A stretch of 64,000 nt of DNA from an uncultured Ruminococcus sp. Lineage in GTDB: Bacteria; Bacillota; Clostridia; Oscillospirales; CAG-272. This document shows positions 1 to 7,766 of the stretch, one piece after another. The notes beneath the pieces are model-generated. The model did no database searches. It had not been told where the DNA came from and worked only from the letters and a program-made list of their open reading frames with translations. The stretch lies in the NCBI GenBank assembly GCA_902782445.1, contig CACZNC010000002.1, positions 1-64,000 on the forward strand, given 5' to 3'. A program made the position numbers and the translations under genes. Position 1 is the stretch's first letter; each line of letters opens with the position of its first letter.

Positions 1-171
1 GTAGTATTCTCCGTCCGTGATCGTCCCGTCAGCGTTCCACGCGACGGACTGCTTGCCGATGGTGAACTTCACTTCGCCGAACGCTTCTTCGGGTTCCCAG
101 TAAGCCGAAGCGGTGACGGCGAGCGTGAGGATCATCGCGGCTGCGAGAAGAAGCAGTGCGATTTTCTTCAT
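1..171 (-). CDS. Secreted protein, N-terminal part only (runs off the window)
   Basis: Only 57 residues lie in the window; the rest is beyond base 1. The start ATG follows an AGGAGGACACC ribosome site. Residues 1-23 form a clear signal peptide (MKKIALLLLAAAMILTLAVT, then ASA), so the product is exported. There is no lipobox Cys. The mature start contains WNADGTITDGEYY, which resembles the opening of CBM9-like carbohydrate-binding modules in secreted Firmicutes proteins. That assignment is tentative because so little is visible. A consensus promoter lies about 90 bp upstream, so it is probably the first gene of its transcript. Confidence 0.75.
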   Translation of the reverse strand, partial: MKKIALLLLAAAMILTLAVTASAYWEPEEAFGEVKFTIGKQSVAWNADGTITDGEYY

Positions 172-258
172 GGTGTCCTCCTGAAAATGTTGTCCTGCAG
201 AACTGATCTGCCGAAATTGCTCAAAGGCAGCCCCATTCCCGGGTCCGTCTTTGGAGTC

Positions 259-287
259 ATTATACCACACCCGCCCTCCCGTGTCAA
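259..287 (-). promoter_or_regulatory. SigA-type promoter for the partial secreted gene
   Basis: On the minus strand TTGACA (282-287) and TATAAT (259-264) are separated by exactly 17 bp. Both hexamers match consensus. The predicted start leaves a leader of about 80 nt before the ATG at 171. Confidence 0.85.
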
Positions 288-400
288 TCAAAATCGGGAT
301 TTTTGCGGAATCTTTTTTAACAGAGTGTAAAAACCCAGAGCGATCCCCGTCCTCTCCGGCAGACGAAAAGTCCCGTATCCGCCCAGGGAAAAACGCAGGT

Positions 401-1432
401 TCAATTCCAGTAAAACATATATTTCTCGAAGGCGTCCATGAGCGCTTTGACGTTTTCGAGAGGCGTCCCGGCGTACCAGCCGTAGATCATCATGAGCCCT
501 CCGGCGGGGGACGACAGCTTTTCGACCTCCTCCCGGATCAGGGCGTCCACCTCGGCGGGGGTCCCGAACACGGTGATCTTCTGCCGGTCCACGTCCAGAT
601 CAATGGCGTACTTGCCGAAAAACCGCTCCCGGATCCAGTCGATCCCGTTGACGAGGTCCTGAATATTGAGAATATCCACGCCCCCGTCGATGAGGTCGTC
701 CGCCAGAGTCCGCACGTCCCCGTCCGAGTGCATGTGGATGATCGCCCCCGCGTCCCGGGCGGGCTTCATGAGACGCTGATAGGAGGGCTTGATGAATTTC
801 CGGAACAGATCCGGGGAGATCATCGGCCCGATCTGCATCCCGAGGTCCTCCGGAAAGCTGATCATGTCGTAGCCGCATTTCGCATAGTGGTCGGCGAAAG
901 CGAAATTGTACGCTTCCAGCTTTTCGATCAGGAGCATGAGGTCCGGATCCTCGTCCGCCATGCCCATCAGGACGTTTTCATAGCCGCAGAGGTCCGTCAG
1001 CCGGAGGAAGGTGTGGCCGTGGGGGAGCCCGTTGGACGTGAACACGCCCCTTTCCTTCGCCCCTGCGACGGCGGCGCGGTCCGCTTCGGGATCGAACTTC
1101 GGGAGAGGTGGGAACGCGTAATCCCGGATCTTCGAAAAGTCTTCGAGCGGGTGCTTCTGGATCACGCCCCGGATGCCGTCGATGTCCCCCTTCCACTCCA
1201 CGCCGAATTCGTCGTAATAGATCTGGGGCTCGTCCACCTTCTGCCCTTCCTTCGGGACGAGATCCCAGCGCATCGTTCCCTTCCCCGCGATGATCGGGTG
1301 GGATTCCAGAAGCTCCTCGACGGCGCGGGGATCGTAATGGCTGAAAACCGAGGCGTTCACGGCAAAAATGACCGGGATGTGATCAGGGTGTTCAAAACGT
1401 ATCACCCTGAGCATGTTTTCTCTGTGGGTCAT
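401..1432 (-). CDS. Uroporphyrinogen decarboxylase (URO-D) family protein
   Basis: 343 residues starting MTHRENMLRV, preceded by AGGGAGGG. An upstream in-frame ATG would add 31 residues without family character, so the inner start was chosen. It matches the URO-D superfamily that includes MtaA/CmuA-type corrinoid methyltransferases: the N-terminal HRENMLRVIRFEHPDHIPV block, PEDLGMQIGPMISPDLFRKF in the middle, and HMHSDGDVR with DILNIQD towards the C-terminus. A true haem-pathway HemE is less likely because no haem genes are nearby. The gene is divergent from a homocysteine S-methyltransferase-like gene, which fits methyl-group or corrinoid chemistry. The actual substrate cannot be read from sequence. 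Cytosolic, with no signal peptide. Confidence 0.85.
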   Translation of the reverse strand: MTHRENMLRVIRFEHPDHIPVIFAVNASVFSHYDPRAVEELLESHPIIAGKGTMRWDLVPKEGQKVDEPQIYYDEFGVEWKGDIDGIRGVIQKHPLEDFSKIRDYAFPPLPKFDPEADRAAVAGAKERGVFTSNGLPHGHTFLRLTDLCGYENVLMGMADEDPDLMLLIEKLEAYNFAFADHYAKCGYDMISFPEDLGMQIGPMISPDLFRKFIKPSYQRLMKPARDAGAIIHMHSDGDVRTLADDLIDGGVDILNIQDLVNGIDWIRERFFGKYAIDLDVDRQKITVFGTPAEVDALIREEVEKLSSPAGGLMMIYGWYAGTPLENVKALMDAFEKYMFYWN

Positions 1433-1623
1433 GTCGGCCCTCCCTGTTATGATCTTTTCCGCTGATATCGCAGAGAACCGCGGGAAAAGCAATACGGAAA
1501 GCGCCGCGGAATCAGCACGCTTCACGCGGTCGATAAACGAGACGGCGGAAAGCCTGCGCGTACCGCTTGATCGTGCGTCATTCTCCTGTCGATCGTTTTG
1601 TGCGTTGTGTCTGTCATATCCAT

Positions 1624-1652
1624 ATTATACTGTTTCAGGGCCGGACTGTCAA
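1624..1652 (-). promoter_or_regulatory. SigA-type promoter for the URO-D family gene
   Basis: Minus-strand TTGACA (1647-1652) and TATAAT (1624-1629), 17-bp spacer, both perfect. The resulting leader is about 185 nt. No cobalamin-riboswitch box was seen in it. Confidence 0.85.
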
Positions 1653-1677
1653 GATTTTCCGGCAAAAAGCACAAAAA

Positions 1678-1719
1678 CCGCAGATCCTTTCCGGAAACCG
1701 CGTTCCGGCCGATCTGCGG
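1678..1719 (-). terminator. Hairpin with T tract between divergent promoters
   Basis: CCGCAGATC (1678-1686) pairs with GATCTGCGG (1711-1719). An inner CCGGAA/TTCCGG stem lies inside it. On the minus strand it is followed by TTTTTGTGCTTTTT, the layout of an intrinsic terminator. It lies between the two divergent promoters, so it may insulate the URO-D gene from antisense transcription, or it may be an operator. Confidence 0.6.
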
Positions 1720-1726
1720 CTCATCC

Positions 1727-1755
1727 TTGACAGGGCGGGGATTTTCGGGTATAAT
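1727..1755 (+). promoter_or_regulatory. SigA-type promoter for the homocysteine S-methyltransferase-like gene
   Basis: TTGACA (1727-1732) and TATAAT (1750-1755), 17-bp spacer, both perfect. The leader is about 115 nt. Together with the minus-strand promoter and the hairpin, this accounts for the 444-bp stretch 1433-1876, where no other gene is supported. Confidence 0.85.
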
Positions 1756-1876
1756 GAAACCGTTCCGGACTCGGCGGATACGCGCAGAGAAAAATGCATC
1801 ACAGCCGCCGAACATCCGGAAGAACGGGCCGCGGTCACCATGCGCGGAACGCATCGAGAAAACGGAGGTATTTCCC

Positions 1877-2731
1877 ATGAAAAAAGGCATCACGCTGATG
1901 GACGGCGCGGTCGGCACATCCCTCTGGGACAAGGCCGAAGCGCGGGGCATCAAAAAGGATCCCGTATGGCGGTACAATATCGAGCATCCCGAGATCGTCG
2001 CCGAACTGGCCGCGGAAATGGCGGACGCGGGAGCGGAGATCGTTCTGGCGAATACGTTCGGCGCAAACGGTCCCGCCGTGAAGCGCTCCTCTTCCTACAC
2101 CGCTCCCGAAGTGGTGTCTTCCGCCATGCGCATCGCAAAGGACGCTCTCAGCGGGAAGAACGTCAAGATCGCGCTGTCCGCCGGTCCGCTGTCCGCGCTG
2201 ATGGAGCCCTACGGGGATCTGACCGAGGAGGAGGCCGGGGAGATCTATTACGAGATGCTCTCTGCGGGCGTGAAGGAAGGGCCGGATCTGATCCTGCTTC
2301 AGACCTTCATCGATCTCTCCATGCTCCGGGTCGCCGCGGCGGAAGCGAAGAAGTTCGGGCTGCCCGTCTTCTGCTGCCTGAGTTTCGAGCGGCGCGGAAA
2401 GACCATGATGGGCAATTCCGTGGAAGACATGATCGAGGAGCTGGAACCCCTCGGGATCGACGCCATCGGCATGAACTGCTCCCTCGGCCCGGATCTGGCC
2501 ATCCCCGTGATCAAAGAATTCGTCGGGAAGACGAGCCTCCCCCTGATCTTCAAGCCCAACGCCGGCAAACCGATCCTCGCGGCGGACGGGACCACCGCCA
2601 CGGCGTACAGCGTGAAGGTCTTCGCGGACGACGTCATGCCGGCTCTCGATTTTGTGGATTACATCGGCGGCTGCTGCGGAAGCGACGCGTCCTACATCCG
2701 CGAACTGGCCGCCCGCATGGGAAAGCAGTGA
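1877..2731 (+). CDS. Homocysteine S-methyltransferase family protein
   Basis: 284 residues. The ATG at 1877 follows CGGAGGTATTTCCC; an upstream frame extension has no family character. The fold is the Zn-dependent methyltransferase TIM barrel shared by MetH N-terminal domain, BHMT and MmuM. It opens with LMDGAVGTSLWDK, has ANTFGAN, then GMNCSLGP, and ends with the vicinal pair IGGCCGS; these three Cys are the expected Zn ligands. It would move a methyl group to homocysteine or a related thiol. The donor is unknown, since a corrinoid domain is absent here. The gene shares a divergent control region with the URO-D family gene, suggesting linked methyl transfer. Expected length for the domain is about 290-310. 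Confidence 0.88.
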   Translation: MKKGITLMDGAVGTSLWDKAEARGIKKDPVWRYNIEHPEIVAELAAEMADAGAEIVLANTFGANGPAVKRSSSYTAPEVVSSAMRIAKDALSGKNVKIALSAGPLSALMEPYGDLTEEEAGEIYYEMLSAGVKEGPDLILLQTFIDLSMLRVAAAEAKKFGLPVFCCLSFERRGKTMMGNSVEDMIEELEPLGIDAIGMNCSLGPDLAIPVIKEFVGKTSLPLIFKPNAGKPILAADGTTATAYSVKVFADDVMPALDFVDYIGGCCGSDASYIRELAARMGKQ

Positions 2732-2774
2732 TCCTGTCCCGCGGAATCTCCCGGGGACAAAATTAATACTAAAT

Positions 2775-2832
2775 CCCTTCTAAGGGGTTACGCGGCTTCT
2801 TGAAAGAAGCCTGGCAAGAACTTCTGAAAAGG
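2775..2832 (+). repeat. Hairpin-rich intergenic repeat-like segment
   Basis: Contains the perfect palindrome GCTTCTTGAAAGAAGC (2795-2810), preceded by CCCTTCTAAGGG and followed by TGGCAAGAACTTCTGAAAAGG. Sequences of this style (a TTTCTTGAAAGAAA core followed by TGGCAAGAACTT) recur in Oscillospirales genomes to my knowledge. Only one copy is visible in this window. Confidence 0.4.
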
Positions 2833-2909
2833 ATAGGGACAGGCTACATCAATAATGTGAAGTTTATCCTTCGCGAGCTCACGGCAAGGCCGTTCGCATT
2901 CTACGGAGA

Positions 2910-2946
2910 GCAATCAAAACCCATGAAGACAGCTTTATAGAAGGAA
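2910..2946 (+). repeat. Dispersed 37-bp repeat, copy 1
   Basis: This 37-bp segment matches 63241-63277 (reverse complement) at about 33 of 37 positions, including the shared core ATCAAAACCCATG and the end ATAGAAGGAA. A short ACGG...CCGT hairpin precedes both copies. It ends 28 bp before the SGNH hydrolase start, in sense orientation. Confidence 0.55.
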
Positions 2947-2974
2947 TATAGTATAAAAAACGAGGCACTATATC

Positions 2975-4054
2975 ATGCTCGAAAATACCGCTTACAGATT
3001 ATCCCATTCCCTCCCGCTGACATTGGCCTACTTCGGCGGGTCCATCACGGAAGGAGCCGGCGCGTCAGCCTACGATCAGTGCTGGGCCGCGAAGACCACC
3101 GCGTGGTTCCGGGAAAACTGGCCGGGATCCGAAATCAGGCATGTCCAGGCGGCGATCGGCGGGACCGACTCCACCCTCGGCGTCCACCGCTGCGACCGGG
3201 ACGTGTGCGCCTCCTCGCCGGATCTCGTCTTCTACGAATTTGCCGTGAACGACGGGCTGATGGACTATACGACCGCCCTGAAAAACGCGGAGGCCTGCTT
3301 TCTGAAAATCTGGGAGGCCAATCCGTTTGCCGACATCGTTGTCGTCTATACCGTGACGAAATTTCTCTCCGACTACGCGGCTGCGGGCGGGGTGCTGAGC
3401 GCGAAAGCCGGACATGCCGCCGCGGCGTTCCGGTATGGGGTCCCGCAGGTCGATTTCGGAGACGCGCTTCGGACCCGGATCCTGACGGAATGCGCCGACT
3501 GGTTCCGGTACACCGTTGACACGGTCCATCCGAACGACGCGGGGTATGAGATCTACGCCTCCGTTCTCCGGGACAGGCTGAAAGAATGGATCTCGGGAGC
3601 CGTCCCCCTCGATTCTCCGGAGGAGAAGGAACTCCCCGCCCCGCTGTTCCCGGAAGAGGAGTCCCACGTGACCGCCCGCCTCGTGGACTGCACCGTGGCC
3701 GCCGCGCCCCGCTGGATCCTGAAAGAAGAATCGCTCTGCGGACGCTACCCGCGGTATCTCGAATCCGTCACGCCGGGGGACGAGCTGACCTTCTCCTTCG
3801 AGGGCCGCAGGATCGGGTTCTACTGGATGATGGCGAAGGACAGCGGCGACGCCCTCTGCTCCATCGACGGCGGCAGGGCGTTCCCGGTCCGTTCCTGGGA
3901 TCATTACTGCAAATCCTTCGATCGGGCCAATGCCGTCGTCATCGCGGACGGTCTGGAAAACGGCCCTCACACGCTCCGTCTGTGGACCTCCGCGGACAAG
4001 GCGTCCGAATCGGAAGGTCACGCCCTTCGGATCGGGGCGTTTCTCGTCATGTAA
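2975..4054 (+). CDS. SGNH/GDSL-type hydrolase (probable carbohydrate esterase)
   Basis: 359 residues with no signal peptide, so probably cytosolic. The SGNH signature is present: block I LAYFGGSITEGAG with nucleophile Ser23, an Asn in FAVND, and the C-terminal DTVHP block giving the catalytic Asp182 and His185. The last 140 residues form an extra beta-rich region typical of CE2/CE3-like or DUF-containing SGNH esterases. Such enzymes remove acetyl groups from oligosaccharides. The gene is followed 82 bp later by a GH123-like gene on the same strand, so a role in trimming imported glycans is likely. The ribosome site (ACGAGG) is weak. Confidence 0.85.
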   Translation: MLENTAYRLSHSLPLTLAYFGGSITEGAGASAYDQCWAAKTTAWFRENWPGSEIRHVQAAIGGTDSTLGVHRCDRDVCASSPDLVFYEFAVNDGLMDYTTALKNAEACFLKIWEANPFADIVVVYTVTKFLSDYAAAGGVLSAKAGHAAAAFRYGVPQVDFGDALRTRILTECADWFRYTVDTVHPNDAGYEIYASVLRDRLKEWISGAVPLDSPEEKELPAPLFPEEESHVTARLVDCTVAAAPRWILKEESLCGRYPRYLESVTPGDELTFSFEGRRIGFYWMMAKDSGDALCSIDGGRAFPVRSWDHYCKSFDRANAVVIADGLENGPHTLRLWTSADKASESEGHALRIGAFLVM

Positions 4055-4136
4055 TCGGACTGTCCGCCAGCGGAACGGAAAAGGATCTCCATAAATACAC
4101 AGCAAAACCGAACCGACAAAACCGGAGGCACACAAT

Positions 4137-5861
4137 ATGAAAATCGAATTCGCATACGCCGACCGCGATTTCAAGCAGATCGAGGGGAAGATCCCGGAGC
4201 TTGACAGCCGCTTTATCAAGGGAGCGGAGAAGATCGGCGATATCCGCCTCTTCTCCGTCAAAAATTCCTCCGCCGCCTTCCAGATCGCCGTCCGGGCCGA
4301 CGAAGACTGCATTCTGAACGTCGGGACCGAACCGTATTTCTCCCAGCGCGGGCAGAAGCCGACGGTCCGGATCGCTCTGGATTCTGATCTTCCCGGGATC
4401 CTGAACATCCTCGACCTCACCCTCACCGAAACCGGTCTGCGGTACGCCGACGCCCTGCTCTCCTCGCCGATCCTGGAACTGAAAGCCGGGGAAGTCCGCA
4501 CGGTCTACGCCGAGCTCCGCGTACCCCCGGACGCCGATCCCGGAAATCACAGCTTCACCGTGAGCTTCTATACGCACCGTATGCTGGAAGCCGAAACCAA
4601 AGCGGGATCCTTCTCCGGTACCGTTGAGGTCTCGGACTATGTCCTGCACGACGTGAAAGAGAACAAATTCCACCTCGATCTCTGGCAGCATCCCTCGAAC
4701 CTCGCCCGCAAAGCCGAAACGCCTCTCTGGAGCGACGCGCATTTCGCCGTGATCGAGAGGTATCTGAAATCCCTCGGCGAGCTCGGCCAGAAGGCGGTCA
4801 CGATCATCGCCTCCGACGCCCCCTGGAGCGGTCAGGGCTGCGGTGTCGCCCCCGAGGACGCGAATATGTTCGAGTACGGCATCATTCAGGCGAAGAAGAC
4901 CCGGGACGGACGGATCGAATGCGATTTCCGGGCCATGCAGCGGTACATCGACACGGCGGCGAAGTACGGCATCGACCGGGAGATCTCGGTCTACGGCCTC
5001 TGCAACGTATGGAGCCAGTGCGGGTTCACCCAGCCGGCTGAGGACTATCCGGACGGGGTGCGCATCCGATATCTCGACGAGGCGGACGGCTGTTACAGGT
5101 ACATGACGAGTGCTGAGGATATCAAGGCGTACATCGTGAATCTGGAGCAGTACTTCCTCGCCACCGAGCAGATGGACCGCGTGCGTCTGTCCGCCGACGA
5201 GCCCGGGGATATCGGGCACTACCGCACGATCCTCGGACTGCTCCATGAAATCGCCCCCGCCTTCAAATTCAAGGCCTGCATCAACCACTCCGAATTCATC
5301 GGGGAGTTCGGCGAGGAGGTGTACGATTTCGCGCCGTACATCGGGGGCATGACCGCCGAATATCAGGTTTTGAAGCGGTATCAGGCGACCATGCCGGGAA
5401 AGCGGTTCCTCTATTATATCTGCTGCGGCCCCGCCTTCCCGAACACCTTTATCACCTCCCCCCTCATCGAGTCGGAATACATGCCCGTCCTGGCCTCCGC
5501 GGCGGGATTCGACGGGATGCTGCGCTGGAGCTACAATATCTGGCCCGACCGTCCGAGAGAGGATTCCCGCTACCGCGACTGGCGGACCGGCGACACCCAT
5601 CTCGTCTATCCCCAGGCCGACGGCAGTCCCCTTCTGACCCTGAGATGGAAGGAGTTCAGACGCGGCATCGAACTGTACGAGATCCTCGAAGAGCTGAAAG
5701 CGAAGGATTCCGAAGCCGCGGCCGAGGCATACGCCATGGTGATGAAGACCGCCGATATCGATGCCGTCGGAAAAGCCGCGTCGCCGGAAGAGATGTATGT
5801 CTCCGATATCGAAGCATACGACGGAATGGAGAAATTCGCCGCGGAAAAGCTGGCTGAGTGA
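4137..5861 (+). CDS. GH123/DUF4091-like glycoside hydrolase family protein
   Basis: 574 residues, ATG preceded by CCGGAGG. The N-terminal 180 residues are beta-rich. The rest matches the DUF4091 (PF13320, GH123 catalytic-like) family, ending in the hallmark DTHLVYP...GSPLLTLRWKEFRRGIE. The pair Asp354-Glu355 in RLSADEPGD is placed like the Asp-Glu catalytic pair of GH123 beta-N-acetylgalactosaminidases that use substrate-assisted catalysis. The substrate is not certain, since many DUF4091 proteins are uncharacterised. There is no signal peptide, so an intracellular oligosaccharide is expected. It is co-oriented with the SGNH esterase and probably co-transcribed. Confidence 0.82.
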   Translation: MKIEFAYADRDFKQIEGKIPELDSRFIKGAEKIGDIRLFSVKNSSAAFQIAVRADEDCILNVGTEPYFSQRGQKPTVRIALDSDLPGILNILDLTLTETGLRYADALLSSPILELKAGEVRTVYAELRVPPDADPGNHSFTVSFYTHRMLEAETKAGSFSGTVEVSDYVLHDVKENKFHLDLWQHPSNLARKAETPLWSDAHFAVIERYLKSLGELGQKAVTIIASDAPWSGQGCGVAPEDANMFEYGIIQAKKTRDGRIECDFRAMQRYIDTAAKYGIDREISVYGLCNVWSQCGFTQPAEDYPDGVRIRYLDEADGCYRYMTSAEDIKAYIVNLEQYFLATEQMDRVRLSADEPGDIGHYRTILGLLHEIAPAFKFKACINHSEFIGEFGEEVYDFAPYIGGMTAEYQVLKRYQATMPGKRFLYYICCGPAFPNTFITSPLIESEYMPVLASAAGFDGMLRWSYNIWPDRPREDSRYRDWRTGDTHLVYPQADGSPLLTLRWKEFRRGIELYEILEELKAKDSEAAAEAYAMVMKTADIDAVGKAASPEEMYVSDIEAYDGMEKFAAEKLAE

Positions 5862-5913
5862 ACGGGGAGCGGGATATTTTCTCCGGCTGCCGCAAAGGTC
5901 CGAATAAAATACT

Positions 5914-5969
5914 GTGGGGCTGCTCTTCCATGAAAGGAGGGGGAGCCCCGCTTTTTTGGAAGCTCCCCC
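5914..5969. terminator. Bidirectional terminator region between convergent genes
   Basis: GGGGCT (5916-5921) pairs with AGCCCC (5944-5949), followed by GCTTTTTT. An alternative hairpin GGGGGAGC (5939-5946)/GCTCCCCC (5962-5969) overlaps it and is followed by a T-rich stretch. It lies between the plus-strand GH123-like gene and the minus-strand SBP gene. Confidence 0.7.
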
Positions 5970-6001
5970 TTCGGTGGATCTTTTCTTTTTTCCGTTTTCG
6001 T

Positions 6002-7501
6002 TCAGTTCCCGAGGGATTTCATCTTGTCGACCGCTTTTCCGAGCTGTTTGGTGATCATTTTCTTCTGAGCGGCCCAGTAGGAGGAGAAATTGCTGTTCTT
6101 TGCCGTCATCAGAGTCCGCATGACGAACCAGGGATTGCCGATGCTTTCGTTGTAAAGACACTCGAAGTTGATGTAGATGCTGTCCTTGATGAGATCGACC
6201 ATCTCCGCGGTCTGCACGTCGCGGGAATAGCGGTATTTCAGCGCTACGTCGAAGTAGGCGGGGGTGACGGTGCGCCAGGATTGGGCCGCGAGGGCTTCCA
6301 TGGTCGCCGCGGACATGTCGGGATTCTTCGCGTCGATCGGGATGCTCCAGAGGGAGACGGCGTCCTGTACCCGCGTCCCGTAGGCGGCCTGATTCTCGTC
6401 GTAGAGCGGGTAGGGCAGAAGGCCGTAATCGCTCTCCATATCCGCCAGACTGTTGATGAATCCGGAAATGACGGACGTCGCAAACAGAGCCTTGTCCTCG
6501 ACAAAGCTGTTTATGTTTGTGTACCATACGTTCCCGCCGGACTGCTGATGGACTCCCGGGTTCTCCCAGAGCAGGGCGTAAACCTTTTCGACCGCGGAAG
6601 CCAGTCTTTCCTCGTCGACATCGAGGATGGGATAGCCCTCTTCATCCCGCGAGAGCATGGAGATCCGCGTCGCCTGCATATAAGCGTCCGCGTCGTTGCC
6701 GCAGTTGGTCACGAGGCCGTAATAGTCCTCGTCGCCCGCCGTTCCGTTTCCGTCCAGATCGGAGTAGATCTGCGAGGTCAGCCCGTTCACATAGTCGATC
6801 GTCCAGCGGTGTTCCTTCACGACCGCGTACAGATCCTCCACCCCGTTGTCCTCGGCGACCCTCTGGTTGAAGGCGTAGGCGTACATCGCGGAAAGCATGG
6901 AGCGGGCGATATCCCCCGTGAGGAAGTGGAGCTGTCCCGCAACCTGCAGGTCGCTCACAACGGACTGGTTCCACCACATCGCGTCAAAATCGAGATAATT
7001 CATCTCGTTGAGGTTGAGAAAGAGCCCTTCGAGGGACAGAGAGGGGATCCGCGCGGACCATCCGGCAATGATGTCGAACGCCCCGTCCGCCGCCATGATG
7101 GAGGAGCGGATCGCGTTGACGCTGGCGTCGTATCTTTCCCAGCCTTCCCCCACGTGCACTCCTATCTTCACGTTCAGCTTTTCGCCGACGAGTGTGTTGC
7201 GCTCATAGATGGCGTCGTTCACGGCTTCGCCCGTCATCTCCTCCGAAACGACCTCGGTGGGGGAATCGTCACCGCGGGAATGGACGATCACATCCGCGCC
7301 TCCGAAATCGAGCTCGGGCAGGCTGTCCGGGTAGTTCGCGCGGGAAAACTCCGTCTCGGTCTCCCCGGGAGCGGGCTCGGAAAGATCGTCGGCGGAGGCG
7401 GGGCCATTCTGAGGCGCGTTTTCTTCCTTCACTTCGGAGCAGGAGAGGAGAACTCCCGCCGAAAGAAGCAGGGCAAGCAAAAGCGAGACGAGTTTTTTCA
7501 T
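6002..7501 (-). CDS. Extracellular solute-binding lipoprotein with an EF-hand-like loop
   Basis: 499 residues. The ATG at 7501 follows AAAGGAGTCGC. A lipoprotein signal (MKKLVSLLLALLL... LLSC, Cys21) and an acidic Pro/Glu-rich linker lead into a substrate-binding fold of the large Firmicutes sugar-SBP families. Around residues 246-261 YSDLDGNGTAGDEDYYG looks like a Ca-binding DxDGNG loop of the EF-hand or dockerin type. The same spot carries a similar loop in the products at 7767-9236 and 50851-52347. It has its own promoter and no adjacent permease, so it must work with a transporter encoded elsewhere or act as an orphan binder. The ligand is unknown. Confidence 0.85.
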   Translation of the reverse strand: MKKLVSLLLALLLSAGVLLSCSEVKEENAPQNGPASADDLSEPAPGETETEFSRANYPDSLPELDFGGADVIVHSRGDDSPTEVVSEEMTGEAVNDAIYERNTLVGEKLNVKIGVHVGEGWERYDASVNAIRSSIMAADGAFDIIAGWSARIPSLSLEGLFLNLNEMNYLDFDAMWWNQSVVSDLQVAGQLHFLTGDIARSMLSAMYAYAFNQRVAEDNGVEDLYAVVKEHRWTIDYVNGLTSQIYSDLDGNGTAGDEDYYGLVTNCGNDADAYMQATRISMLSRDEEGYPILDVDEERLASAVEKVYALLWENPGVHQQSGGNVWYTNINSFVEDKALFATSVISGFINSLADMESDYGLLPYPLYDENQAAYGTRVQDAVSLWSIPIDAKNPDMSAATMEALAAQSWRTVTPAYFDVALKYRYSRDVQTAEMVDLIKDSIYINFECLYNESIGNPWFVMRTLMTAKNSNFSSYWAAQKKMITKQLGKAVDKMKSLGN

Positions 7502-7570
7502 GGTAAGCGACTCCTTTCTGATTGTTCCGTTCTTCGGTCCTTCGGTCTGCCTTGGGATGATAGCAATTCC

Positions 7571-7599
7571 ATTATATCACACTCCCGGACTTCTGACAA
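7571..7599 (-). promoter_or_regulatory. SigA-type promoter for the SBP gene at 6002-7501
   Basis: Minus-strand TTGTCA (7594-7599) and TATAAT (7571-7576) with a 17-bp spacer. Confidence 0.8.
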
Positions 7600-7700
7600 G
7601 AGCGAAATTTGAAAACCGCCCGTCCTTCTGTCGCACGCGATGCTCGACATTACGGCTGACGCAAGCGGGAATCATAAAAAAGACCCCGCAGGCGCAGAAA

Positions 7701-7729
7701 AAGGCCGGAATCCGTGCGAAACCGGCCTT
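7701..7729 (-). terminator. Intrinsic terminator after the SBP gene at 7767-9236
   Basis: Perfect 8-bp stem AAGGCCGG (7701-7708)/CCGGCCTT (7722-7729) with a 13-nt loop. T-rich tracts flank both sides, so it can work in both directions. Confidence 0.8.
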
Positions 7730-7766
7730 GTTTTTTAGTGGTGGGAAACGTCCCGCTTTTCGGTCC

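Noticed and set aside
401..1432. Haem-pathway uroporphyrinogen decarboxylase HemE
   Set aside because: Sequence is closer to the MtaA/CmuA-like branch and no haem genes are nearby.
1522..1581. 19-codon leader ORF before the URO-D gene (starts MTHDQAVRAG)
   Set aside because: It has a ribosome-like GGAGA, but no codon pattern typical of an attenuator and no terminator after it; not enough to call a gene.
1433..1876. Cobalamin riboswitch for the methyltransferase genes
   Set aside because: No B12-box-like sequence or suitable long leader structure was found.
6002..7501. Dockerin/cellulosome component
   Set aside because: Only one Ca-loop is present and it lies within the SBP fold; a dockerin has two repeats and usually sits at a protein end.
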